From contig NC_016620.1 in the NCBI RefSeq assembly GCF_000210915.2, forward strand, positions 2,604,001 to 2,668,000: DNA of 64,000 nt, read 5' to 3'. The notes under the pieces were generated by a model that was given only the letters and a program-made list of their open reading frames with translations, had not been told where the DNA came from and searched no databases. The translations under genes were made by a program, and so were the position numbers. Every line of letters starts with the position of its first letter. Positions within the stretch are counted from its first letter, which is position 1. Origin of the DNA: Halobacteriovorax marinus SJ (GTDB lineage: Bacteria; Bdellovibrionota; Bacteriovoracia; Bacteriovoracales; Bacteriovoracaceae). Of this stretch, positions 25,756-34,101 are shown in pieces.

Positions 25756-27621
25756 TTACTTCCTACTCAAATACTCTGACGACATATAGGCAAAGCTTGT
25801 TACAGGCACAACATCTGTTGCGGCTTCACTTAAGCTTGAATTAACTCCGATATCTTCTAAGAGAAGTTGAGCATTCCCCCAATTAAGAATTTGCTCCCCT
25901 CCATGCTTAGAACATTGGCCAAAAACCATCACTGAAGTTTTTGCATCTTGATGGTGCTGATGTGCCTGATCAAATACTTTCTTAAAGTCTGCTAAGTAAA
26001 CTTTCCCCGGCTCGAACTTTGAACTTATCTGATCAACGACCTCAATAGGATACTTAATTTTATCACTCATATCTTCTTTTAGAGCTTCAAGTAAATTATC
26101 CTGCCCCTCAAAGAGCATTAAAGTCGCAGGCTGTGGTCCATGAAGTTCATGGAAGAACTTAACAACCTTCTTTTGATCCGAGATCGACGAAACCACAATT
26201 CTAAACTTATCTTCTGGTCTATCAATAGTGACTTCTTTTTCAAACTCTTTATCAATAGAGCTAATATGTTGTTTCGTTAAGCTTCTATCAATATAAGAGA
26301 CACGTGCCTTTGTTCTAATTTCCTCACCACGCTCTAGTAAATTATTTAGAGCTGGCTTTTCAATAAAGTCTGATGCCCCTGCTCTTAAACATCTCATGGC
26401 TGCATCAGAGTCTTCTCTAGATGCAGAAGAGATCACAACAACAGGAGGATGTGACTCATCATAGTATGTCTCAAGATAAGTTACACCATCCATTTCCGGC
26501 ATATGAATATCTAAAGTCACAACATCAACCTTGCCATTCAGATCTTTAAGCTGATTGCGAGCATCAATACCGTTAGAAGCTGTTCCAACGACTTCAAATT
26601 GATCTTCTGCAAAGACTTTCTTTAATAGAGTTAAAATACTCGAAGAGTCATCAATACAGAAAACTCTCAACTTATCTGGTACAGATGTAACAGACTTAAT
26701 AAGCTCAGGAGCTGGAGTGATAGTAGGTCTAATATCACTTACAGTCATTGCTGGAGTAACTTCTTCTACAACTTTATGTCCATAAACAGATGGTCCACAA
26801 TTTCTTAAATCTAACTTCAAAGCACTCAAAGACTCTGAGATACCTGAATATAGGAAGCCATCTGTGTAGAGATGATCTAAAAAATTCTTTGTAATTTCAA
26901 AAATTTGCTCTGTTTTAAAATAAATAAATACATTTCGACAGAAGATAATATCAAACTTCTCTCTTCTCATTTCTTTTTGAAAAGTTAAAAGATTATAAAC
27001 CTTGAATTCACATGAATCAGAAATACTCTTCTTGGCCTTAACAAAATCTGAAATATCCCCAGTCCCTCTGGCCCAGTGGCTTCCTAGATAATTCATAGGG
27101 ACAGATTTAATCTCTCTTCTATGATAAACTCCGTTCTCTGCAATTCGTACAGACTCAGGGTCAATATCACTTCCTAAGATTTTAAATTTCATTGTTGGGT
27201 CAATCTTAGGTAGATAAAAATTCATAAACATTGAAAGTGAGTACACTTCTTGTCCACGACTACAGGCAGCTGACCAAATCTTAATTGTATTATCTCCCCT
27301 AGCTCTTATTTTTTTTACAAGCTCAGGTAGATTTGCCTTTAAATGTTCAAAGTGAGTAAATTCTCTAAAAAAGAATGTATGGTGTGTAGTTAACAAAGAA
27401 ACGAGTACTCCAGACTCTTTTTCTCTATGCTTATCAATATAGCTGACATATTCAGCAGCCGTTCTAAGACCCAACTCACTCATTCTCTTCTTGATTCGAG
27501 TCTGAACCATTAAAGCCTGCTTTTCTCCAAGAACATTACCGGAGATTCTAGCAACAATAGTACTTACTTTCTCAACGAGAAAATCATATGAATCTTCTTC
27601 TACTTTCTTTGCAACGCTCAT
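25756..27621 (-). CDS. cheR: CheR methyltransferase/receiver/degenerate CheB fusion
   Basis: Residues about 10-285 are CheR: TTHHTFFFRE, WSAACSRGQEVYS (SAM site) and FCRNVFIYF. Residues about 313-435 are a receiver (FCIDDSSS; TLDIHMPEMDGV; KPALNN). The last 160 residues follow the CheB fold in outline (IVVSSISDQKK, MLFEGQDN, VMVFGQCSKHGGEQI) but all three catalytic residues are replaced. CheR adds methyl groups to receptor glutamates. A fused receiver suggests methylation is tuned by CheA phosphotransfer. Same operon as the chemoreceptor before it (14-base gap) and cheB after it. Confidence 0.88.
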   Translation of the reverse strand: MSVAKKVEEDSYDFLVEKVSTIVARISGNVLGEKQALMVQTRIKKRMSELGLRTAAEYVSYIDKHREKESGVLVSLLTTHHTFFFREFTHFEHLKANLPELVKKIRARGDNTIKIWSAACSRGQEVYSLSMFMNFYLPKIDPTMKFKILGSDIDPESVRIAENGVYHRREIKSVPMNYLGSHWARGTGDISDFVKAKKSISDSCEFKVYNLLTFQKEMRREKFDIIFCRNVFIYFKTEQIFEITKNFLDHLYTDGFLYSGISESLSALKLDLRNCGPSVYGHKVVEEVTPAMTVSDIRPTITPAPELIKSVTSVPDKLRVFCIDDSSSILTLLKKVFAEDQFEVVGTASNGIDARNQLKDLNGKVDVVTLDIHMPEMDGVTYLETYYDESHPPVVVISSASREDSDAAMRCLRAGASDFIEKPALNNLLERGEEIRTKARVSYIDRSLTKQHISSIDKEFEKEVTIDRPEDKFRIVVSSISDQKKVVKFFHELHGPQPATLMLFEGQDNLLEALKEDMSDKIKYPIEVVDQISSKFEPGKVYLADFKKVFDQAHQHHQDAKTSVMVFGQCSKHGGEQILNWGNAQLLLEDIGVNSSLSEAATDVVPVTSFAYMSSEYLSRK

Positions 27622-27635
27622 GTTCTATCCCTTCT

Positions 27636-29885
27636 TTAGATATCTTCAAAACGACTATCGTCACGACTAGGTAAGTCCTGAGTTAATTTAACATCATTTT
27701 TTTCATATTCAGTTGAAGTGTCTTTAACTTCGTCTTCACCACTCTCTGACTCATCGGTATTTTCCACTGGTGATGTTAAAGATTTATCATGAACTTCTTC
27801 ATTTTTTTCTGCTAATTTTTCCTGCTTCTGAACTTCTTGTTTATCAATTTTCTCAACTTCTTTGCCAATTCCTCCTGAGACTAAAATACTCAAGCTATCA
27901 GCTACACTTGCAAGCTTATTTGCCTGAGAATTAAGTCCCTCAGAGGACTCCAGAGCTTCTGTAGATATGAGTGTCGTCTGATGTGTCATCTCATCTAACT
28001 GACTCATGGCCTTAGAGACTTCATTGATTCCTATGGCCTGTTCATTCGATGCATTTGTAATCTCAGATACCTTATCGTTAACCTCAAGTACATTAACTAA
28101 TATTTGATCTAGAACCTGTTCACATTCGTTTGCAGTCTTAGTTCCAATATCTACTTTCTCTTTTCCCACACTTGAGAGAGCAGATAACTTTGATTTTGAA
28201 TCAGCAACGATGGCCTCAACTTTCTTAACACTCTCCCCTAGCATTTCACTAATCTCAGTTGCAGCGCTACCACTGGCAGTAGCAAGAGAGCCCACTTCTT
28301 CAGCAACGACAGCAAAGCCCTTACCATGTTCACCAGCTCTTGCCGCCTCAACTGAAGCATTAAATGAAAGTAACTTTGTTTGAAAGACAATATCGTTAAT
28401 AATATCTGTCTTACTACCAATTTCATTTATGACATCAATTATTTCGTTCATCTTGTGACTTATATTATCCATCTCACTGACGATATCAGAGTTTGAATTA
28501 TTAATTTCCCCCATCGCCGCAATCATATTAGTTACAGATTGTTTACCTGATTCGGCCACAACCTTTGACTCTCCAGACTTCTTACTTGAGAGTTCAACAT
28601 TTTCTAAATTTCTACTAACCATAGAAGATAACTCATCAAGAGTAGAGACAGTCTCTTGAATAGCCGACGCTATTTTTGTAGAACCATCACTTAGATCTAC
28701 AGAGTTGGACTTCATCTTATCAGCATTACTACTTACTTCATGTGTGACATCACTTAATATTTTATTAGCATCAACAATTGGCTTTACAAGTAGCTTCGTT
28801 ACATATGCGCCGATGAGAATAATAATAAAAAGAGCAACGACTGATGAGATTGTAACAAAAATCATCATTGATCTTACAGGAGCGAACATTTCACTAGTTT
28901 GTATTTCAGCAATAAGACCCCAAGTTCTCCCGAACATGGAAATACTTGAATAGTAACTTAGAACTTCTTCCCCATTGGGGTCTACAATAAAATGTGTTCC
29001 CGTTTTCTTTGCGACTGCAGCGTCAATTGATGGTGAATGAACTTCCGCTTTATTTTTAAATGAATTTACAGTATTGAATTTCTCTTTATTTACAAAGAAG
29101 TCAGTACGAAGAAGATTGTCATCCCCGACAAGATAAACTTGTCCCGTTTCTCCCATACCAACTCTACTCGATACAATAGAATTTAGTTCACTTATATTAA
29201 CCTGGGAGATTACGACTCCCATATTATCACCCTTACTTATTCCTTCTGACAGATGATCAAATTCAGCAAGTTGTCTTATACAATAGAAAGCCACCACAGA
29301 ATTAGTAATTTGATTATATTCATAGCCACTAAAGTGAAGTCCAGCTTTTTCATCATCTAGAGCCTTTTGAAAACATTTTGCAAGAGAAGACTTACTATAG
29401 GCTCCATTAGTTAAGCTTCTTCCGAGTAAATTTGCTTTTGGGTCTTCTTTAGAAGACATAATAACTTGTCCATCTAATGATACGAGCAGGATATTCTCCA
29501 ATGAGTAATCACTCACTAACTCGAGGGCCCTCTCTCCGTATATTTTATGAACAGACTTATACTGATCTGTATTAATATTTTGATCTTCACCAGGGAAGAG
29601 ACTCGCACCATAGAATGCACTTTCATAAGCTAAGAATAAACCTTCAATCAAGCGATTTTGCCCTAGTCTTTCCGAAAAAGTCTTTGTTTGTTTTTCAAAA
29701 TGGGAGAGGCGATTTTTCATCATCTCTCCCATACTTGAAAATTGATTTATTGATTGTGCTTGAAGAGCATTTTTAGATTTAAAATAGGAAATGCTAGCAA
29801 CGATAGTAATACAAACAAATGCCACCGTTACAATGGTCAAAAGTAGTTTAAACTGAAAACTTGATTTCTTTTTAGATATACTCAC
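27636..29885 (-). CDS. Methyl-accepting chemotaxis protein, Cache-type sensor
   Basis: The 749-residue receptor has a first membrane helix at about 14-34, a periplasmic region of about 300 residues with Cache-like features ([39 protein letters not shown]), and a second helix near 340-365. The cytoplasmic part ends in the conserved hairpin tip ([35 protein letters not shown]). A highly charged tail of about 70 residues follows, without the NWETF-type CheR tether. It probably responds to a small molecule in the periplasm. It is 28 bases after a secreted Cache-like protein. Confidence 0.9.
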   Translation of the reverse strand: MSISKKKSSFQFKLLLTIVTVAFVCITIVASISYFKSKNALQAQSINQFSSMGEMMKNRLSHFEKQTKTFSERLGQNRLIEGLFLAYESAFYGASLFPGEDQNINTDQYKSVHKIYGERALELVSDYSLENILLVSLDGQVIMSSKEDPKANLLGRSLTNGAYSKSSLAKCFQKALDDEKAGLHFSGYEYNQITNSVVAFYCIRQLAEFDHLSEGISKGDNMGVVISQVNISELNSIVSSRVGMGETGQVYLVGDDNLLRTDFFVNKEKFNTVNSFKNKAEVHSPSIDAAVAKKTGTHFIVDPNGEEVLSYYSSISMFGRTWGLIAEIQTSEMFAPVRSMMIFVTISSVVALFIIILIGAYVTKLLVKPIVDANKILSDVTHEVSSNADKMKSNSVDLSDGSTKIASAIQETVSTLDELSSMVSRNLENVELSSKKSGESKVVAESGKQSVTNMIAAMGEINNSNSDIVSEMDNISHKMNEIIDVINEIGSKTDIINDIVFQTKLLSFNASVEAARAGEHGKGFAVVAEEVGSLATASGSAATEISEMLGESVKKVEAIVADSKSKLSALSSVGKEKVDIGTKTANECEQVLDQILVNVLEVNDKVSEITNASNEQAIGINEVSKAMSQLDEMTHQTTLISTEALESSEGLNSQANKLASVADSLSILVSGGIGKEVEKIDKQEVQKQEKLAEKNEEVHDKSLTSPVENTDESESGEDEVKDTSTEYEKNDVKLTQDLPSRDDSRFEDI

Positions 29886-29913
29886 TCTATATATTCCCTA
29901 TATAAGTTTAAAT

Positions 29914-30363
29914 TTATTTCCAAACACCTGCACCAGCAATCCATCCCAGATCACCACCACATACTTTTACGTAAGAAACTTTTGGTGTTGCTTTTTCTGC
30001 TCCAGGCTTTGCCCAAACATAGTCAACCCATCCACCAGCAGCTGCTGACTTGGCCATCTTATCAAACTCTACAAAGAGAGCTTTTCCATTTTCATCTTTA
30101 TTGGCCTTTAGAGACTTCCCATTAAGTCTTCTCTTAATTGGGTGAAGAACCATCTTCACGTCCTTATCTTGAATCCAAACATAATTAGATCCACAAAATC
30201 TATACTTTCCAATCTCAGCTAATGCACCTTTTCCTTTAGAGGCAATAAGACCACACATTTTCTCAACAGACTCTTTTGCCTGTTCCTTTGTACAATCAGC
30301 AGCTGAAACATTAATAAACGAAAGACCTAGAACGCTGGCCACGAGCATTTTTTTAACATTCAT
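29914..30363 (-). CDS. Secreted single-Cache-domain protein
   Basis: A signal peptide (cleavage after VSA-A, residue 21) is followed by one small domain: YVWIQDKDVKMVLHPIKRRLNG, then GWVDYVWAKPG and VKVCGGDLGWIAGAGVW. This is the pattern of the single Cache type 2 sensor domain normally found inside receptors and kinases, but here it is a stand-alone periplasmic protein with four cysteines. It starts the operon containing the chemoreceptor and both adaptation enzymes, with an AAAGGAG site. Inference: a soluble ligand-binding partner of that receptor. Confidence 0.75.
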   Translation of the reverse strand: MNVKKMLVASVLGLSFINVSAADCTKEQAKESVEKMCGLIASKGKGALAEIGKYRFCGSNYVWIQDKDVKMVLHPIKRRLNGKSLKANKDENGKALFVEFDKMAKSAAAGGWVDYVWAKPGAEKATPKVSYVKVCGGDLGWIAGAGVWK

Positions 30364-30456
30364 ATATTCTCCTTTTATATTAAGTAGTTCGGGATATTTT
30401 CCCTCAAAATGAATGAAAAATTATTAAAGATTTATAAATTAAAGATTTCTTAAGGT

Positions 30457-30485
30457 AAAAAAAAGGCCATCTGTACTAGATGGCC
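30457..30485 (-). terminator. Terminator after cheW
   Basis: GGCCATCT (30465-30472) pairs with AGATGGCC (30478-30485) around five bases; on the minus strand eight T residues follow. It separates cheA-cheW from the Cache-receptor-cheR-cheB transcript. Confidence 0.88.
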
Positions 30486-30519
30486 CGTAAATTATTATAA
30501 ATCGAATTATATTCCTATG

Positions 30520-31026
30520 TTACGCTGCTCTCTTGGCCATAGCGTTCACATCTTTAATGTCTAAAACTTTAGCAACATTAAGTAGAACTGTGAGTGAGTC
30601 CTCTTTTCTATAGACTCCATAGATATATTCTGCATTCACTTGAGTTTCAATCTCTGGAACTTCATTGATATCTTTTAGAGTAAATGCAAGAACCTTATTA
30701 ATAGAATCGACAACGATCCCAAGGTTCATTCCATCAAGATCGACAATGATAACACTCTCTTCAGAATTGTTTTCTTTTGCCTTTATCTTTAACTTAGTTC
30801 TCATATCAACGACAGAGATAACTTGCCCTCTAAGGTTCATAATACCTAGAAAGTGGCTTGGAGCTTTTGGAATAGGTGTTGTCTCAGGTACAGAGATAAC
30901 CTCTCTTACAGATAGAAGAGGTATCGCATACTCTTCATCTCCCAAACTAAACTCTAAGAATCTTTGTAGTTCTGAGTTTTCTTCATCTACAATTGATAAG
31001 TTTTGATTCATTTTTTCTTCGTTCAT
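30520..31026 (-). CDS. cheW: Chemotaxis coupling protein CheW
   Basis: CheW bridges receptors and CheA. The 168-residue protein begins with an acidic leader, then the SH3-like fold: FSLGDEEYAIPLLSVREVI, ITTPIPKAP-like PETTPIPKAPSHFLGIMNLRGQVISVVD, and VVDSINKVL. Start overlaps the cheA stop codon (TAATG). Confidence 0.95.
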   Translation of the reverse strand: MNEEKMNQNLSIVDEENSELQRFLEFSLGDEEYAIPLLSVREVISVPETTPIPKAPSHFLGIMNLRGQVISVVDMRTKLKIKAKENNSEESVIIVDLDGMNLGIVVDSINKVLAFTLKDINEVPEIETQVNAEYIYGVYRKEDSLTVLLNVAKVLDIKDVNAMAKRAA

Positions 31027-33137
31027 TAGGCTACCCTTCCCATTAAGTCTTCTTTTATACTTGAGTTCTTTTTCATTTTTCCGCTATAGAGTTCATTTAA
31101 ATCAAGAATAAATGATGGCTTACCATCTCCTAAGATGGAGCTTCCCATAAATCCTTTATTATTTTTAATTTCATTTCCTAAGTTTTTAATTACAACTTGC
31201 TGTTGATGTAAAATATCATCAACAAGTACTGCGAAAGGATGTTCAGCAGCTTGAATGATAATAGCAATCTTATCTAGAGAACTTCCCTCATCCATTTTTA
31301 CAGATAGAGTATTTCCAATATTAAAGAGTGGAAGTATTTGTCCTCTTAGATTTAAGCACTCACCCCAACCTGTGACTTTACTTACCATTTCCTTTGTTGG
31401 CTTTAACGACTCATGTACCTGTGATAGAGGAAGGATAAACTTATCCCCACCTGCTCTAATCACCATACCTTCAATAATTGCCATAGTGAGTGGAAGAACA
31501 ACTTTAAACACACTTCCTTTTCCAAGCTCTGTTTTTACTCTAACTTCTCCAGAGAGTTTTTCAATATTAGTTTTTACAACATCCATTCCAACTCCACGGC
31601 CAGAAACTTCTGTTACCTCTTCTTTCGTCGAGAAACCAGGATGGAAAATATATTGAATCATATCTTCATCAGAGATTTGTTGATTTTCTCTGATAAGCCC
31701 TTTCTCAAGCGCTTTCTTTCTGATGACATTTGCAGGAATTCCCTTACCATCATCTGTTATCTCAATAACAAGGTTATTACCTTCGTGATAGGCACTAATT
31801 CCAACATTTCCAAATTCACTCTTACCTGAAGCTATTCGTTCCTCAGTACTTTCTAATCCATGGTCAACTGCATTTCGAACAATATGAACTAAAGGATCAG
31901 CAAGATGCTCTAGAACTGTTTTATCAATTTCAGTTTCCTCTCCGCTTAATTTTAATTTAACTTTCTTATCGAGAGTCTTAGAAGTGTCTCTTACAATTCT
32001 ATTCATCTTTTGCAGAGTAGACTTAACAGGAACCATTCTAAGTGACATTGAGATTTCTTGAATCTCTTTAGAAAGCTTTCCTAATTGTGAAATAGATTTA
32101 TTCATTAATTGATCTTGAGCCGCACTAAAGCGCCCCTGATCTAAAACTGTTTGAAGAATTACTAATTCTCCTACAACGTTATTTAATTTTTCAACTCTAG
32201 AAAGTGAGACTCTAATACTTTCATCTTCAGAAACTTTCTTTACTGCAGCAGCTTTCTTTGCGGCAAGTGGAGCAACGTTTTCAGGTGTTGTTGTTGACTT
32301 CTCTATTGGAGTTACCGACGGAGTATCATCTTTTGCATTATTAAACTTAAGGCCATCAGTAACGTTCGAGCTCTTTTCAAGGTCTGCAATAACACTTGAG
32401 TCACAAGTTCCTAATTCTTTAAGCGCCTCTAGAGCGGCAGCTGAAATTTCTGTTTCTTCCTCTACAGGCTCATCCTTTGCAACAACTGGGTCAGACTTTC
32501 CTTCGAGTTCCGCGATAATTGAGTCATCGCAATTTCCTAACTCTTTTAAAGCTTCTAGAGCGGCCGCAGATACTTCTGGCTCATTAGAGCTTGCCTCTTC
32601 ACCAGAGCTCTCCATAATTGCATCATCTAAGATATCGTCGATCTCCTCATCACTTTCCCAATTATCATCATTGGCAATGAGCTCTTCAGATGGAACTTCA
32701 GGCTCAGGCTCTACTACCTCGTCCGCAACTTCTTCACTCATAGATGCAGACTCTCCACCTAGAGCACTTTGAATATTAGCAACGATCTGGGCACTATCAA
32801 AGTCGGCCTCCATATCGTCTTTTAGTGTATGAATCATATGTGTTATGTGGTCATTACATTCGAGTAGAAGAGAAACAATCCCATCAGTAACTTCTAGCTC
32901 GCCAGTCTTTAGCTTTAAGATTAAATTCTCCATCTCGTGAGTGAACTCTGCTACGTTACCAAAGCCAACTGCACGGGAAGTCCCCTTTAAGTTGTGGGCA
33001 AGCCTAAAGATCTGATCCAAGATCTCTGTACTTTCTTTGTCATTTTCCAGCGCTAGAAAAGATTGCTCTGTGTCTTCCAATAACTGTAAAGACTCGTCGA
33101 GGAAATCTTCTTTTAATTCTCTTTCAAAATCATCCAT
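31026..33137 (-). CDS. cheA: Chemotaxis histidine kinase CheA
   Basis: Domains in order: HPt (phospho-histidine 48 in LAHNLKGTS), a long acidic linker, dimerisation helix, ATPase (NAVDHGLE, DDGKGI, GRGVGMDVV) and a C-terminal CheW-like regulatory domain. The linker contains two copies 42 residues apart of a 29-residue unit (SAAALEALKELG followed by CD and an I/V-IA-LE segment) at about 188-216 and 230-258, in place of a recognisable P2 domain. I choose the ATG at 33137 over TTG 33164, because the FliA-like promoter would leave no room for a ribosome site before the TTG. Confidence 0.93.
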   Translation of the reverse strand: MDDFERELKEDFLDESLQLLEDTEQSFLALENDKESTEILDQIFRLAHNLKGTSRAVGFGNVAEFTHEMENLILKLKTGELEVTDGIVSLLLECNDHITHMIHTLKDDMEADFDSAQIVANIQSALGGESASMSEEVADEVVEPEPEVPSEELIANDDNWESDEEIDDILDDAIMESSGEEASSNEPEVSAAALEALKELGNCDDSIIAELEGKSDPVVAKDEPVEEETEISAAALEALKELGTCDSSVIADLEKSSNVTDGLKFNNAKDDTPSVTPIEKSTTTPENVAPLAAKKAAAVKKVSEDESIRVSLSRVEKLNNVVGELVILQTVLDQGRFSAAQDQLMNKSISQLGKLSKEIQEISMSLRMVPVKSTLQKMNRIVRDTSKTLDKKVKLKLSGEETEIDKTVLEHLADPLVHIVRNAVDHGLESTEERIASGKSEFGNVGISAYHEGNNLVIEITDDGKGIPANVIRKKALEKGLIRENQQISDEDMIQYIFHPGFSTKEEVTEVSGRGVGMDVVKTNIEKLSGEVRVKTELGKGSVFKVVLPLTMAIIEGMVIRAGGDKFILPLSQVHESLKPTKEMVSKVTGWGECLNLRGQILPLFNIGNTLSVKMDEGSSLDKIAIIIQAAEHPFAVLVDDILHQQQVVIKNLGNEIKNNKGFMGSSILGDGKPSFILDLNELYSGKMKKNSSIKEDLMGRVA

Positions 33138-33181
33138 CTCATAACCTATCTTTGTGAACTTCAATGTTCCAATTCAAGTAC

Positions 33182-33208
33182 TTTTCGACATTTTAAACTT
33201 TAAGTTTA
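33182..33208 (-). promoter_or_regulatory. FliA (sigma-28)-like promoter of cheA-cheW
   Basis: On the minus strand TAAA (33208-33205) is 15 bases from GTCGAAAA (33189-33182). The sigma-28 consensus is TAAA-N15-GCCGATAA, so the -35 and spacing are exact and the -10 matches 6 of 8. The start would fall near 33175, 38 bases before the cheA ATG. Flagellar sigma control of cheA is common in motile proteobacteria. Confidence 0.55.
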
Positions 33209-33320
33209 AATGAAATTCGAGCATTAAGAATAAATTAAGGTCTATGTACTTTCAGTAAGTTGGATAAGGAAAAGAGGGTAAAAGTGAGTTATTTAGAGGA
33301 ATTTTATTGGTCTATAAACA

Positions 33321-33350
33321 AAAAAACCCTTCACTAGGAAGGGTTTTTTT
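33321..33350 (-). terminator. Terminator downstream of tRNA-Val
   Basis: AAAAAACCCTTC and GAAGGGTTTTTT (33321-33350) form a 12-bp stem with a short loop. It works in either direction by sequence, and is placed 13 bases after the tRNA 3' end on the minus strand. Confidence 0.88.
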
Positions 33351-33363
33351 ATATTTAAAAATC

Positions 33364-33438
33364 TGGTGGGCGTGGCAGGGATTGAACCTGCGACATCTGC
33401 CTTGTAAGGGCAGCGCTCTCCCACTGAGCTACACGCCC
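33364..33438 (-). tRNA. tRNA-Val (anticodon TAC)
   Basis: On the minus strand the gene starts GGGCGTG at 33438 and closes with CACGCCC-A-CCA at 33364, so CCA is encoded. The D arm (GTAGCTCAGTGGGAGAGC), the anticodon loop CTTACAA with TAC, and the T arm GGTTCAATCC are all regular. TAC reads GUA/GUG valine codons. 75 nt in length. Confidence 0.97.
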
Positions 33439-33519
33439 AGATCTGTTTGATTTGATTCGTGGGCTAGAATATATATCTGCACCATTATTGTCAATTTCTT
33501 TTTTATTATTTTTTAAGTT

Positions 33520-33939
33520 TTACCAGCTCCCCGTATTCTCCATAGATGCAAAAGGTTCAACTGGCGCCATTGGCTCACCTGCTTGTAGTAACTCAATAGA
33601 GATACCATCAGGACACTTTATAAAGGCCATATAGCCATCTCTAGGCGGTCTCAGTATTGTCACGCCAGCATTCATAAGCTCTAGACATTTTTCATTGATA
33701 TTATCTACTCTAAAAGCAAGGTGACCAAAGTTTCTACCACTGCTATAGCTCTCAGTCTCACCCCAATTGTGAGTAAGCTCTACTTCCGGCTCACCTTTTT
33801 CAGTGGCCAAGTAAACAAGAGTAAACTCTCCCTGTGGGTAATCATTCCTTCTAATTTCTTTTAAGCCTAATTTATTAACATAGAAATCGAGTGACTTCTC
33901 AAGATCTAGAACTCTTATCATTGAGTGCAAAAATTTCAT
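33520..33939 (-). CDS. gloA: Lactoylglutathione lyase (glyoxalase I)
   Basis: GloA isomerises the hemithioacetal of methylglyoxal and glutathione. The 139-residue protein keeps the metal ligands: His5 in FLHSMIRV, Glu in VELTHNWG, His in FGHLAFRV and Glu in GISIELLQ. It aligns with E. coli GloA over its whole length. Glutathione dependence fits the glutathione-synthetase-like gene at 57175. Single gene on the minus strand. Confidence 0.93.
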   Translation of the reverse strand: MKFLHSMIRVLDLEKSLDFYVNKLGLKEIRRNDYPQGEFTLVYLATEKGEPEVELTHNWGETESYSSGRNFGHLAFRVDNINEKCLELMNAGVTILRPPRDGYMAFIKCPDGISIELLQAGEPMAPVEPFASMENTGSW

Positions 33940-34020
33940 AAACTCCTCCCTTATCTACACAAGAGATTAAGTGCAAAATGAATTAAAGTCATGGAAAGAT
34001 TTTAATGTCTAAGAAAAAAG

Positions 34021-34047
34021 AAAAGGGAGAACTTAGTTCTCCCTTTT
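34021..34047 (-). terminator. Terminator after lon
   Basis: AAAAGGGAGAAC (34021-34032) and GTTCTCCCTTTT (34036-34047) give a perfect 12-bp stem with a 3-base loop, and on the minus strand it is followed by a C-T6-C-T tail. Confidence 0.9.
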
Positions 34048-34101
34048 CACCCCAATACCATCAAGCAAAAAAATACCACTTTTTAAGCTGATTAAATTTT
34101 A

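Noticed and set aside
33138-33164. Upstream TTG start of cheA.
   Set aside because: It would lie about 11 bases from the predicted transcript start with no ribosome site; family members start at the MDDFE-type residue.
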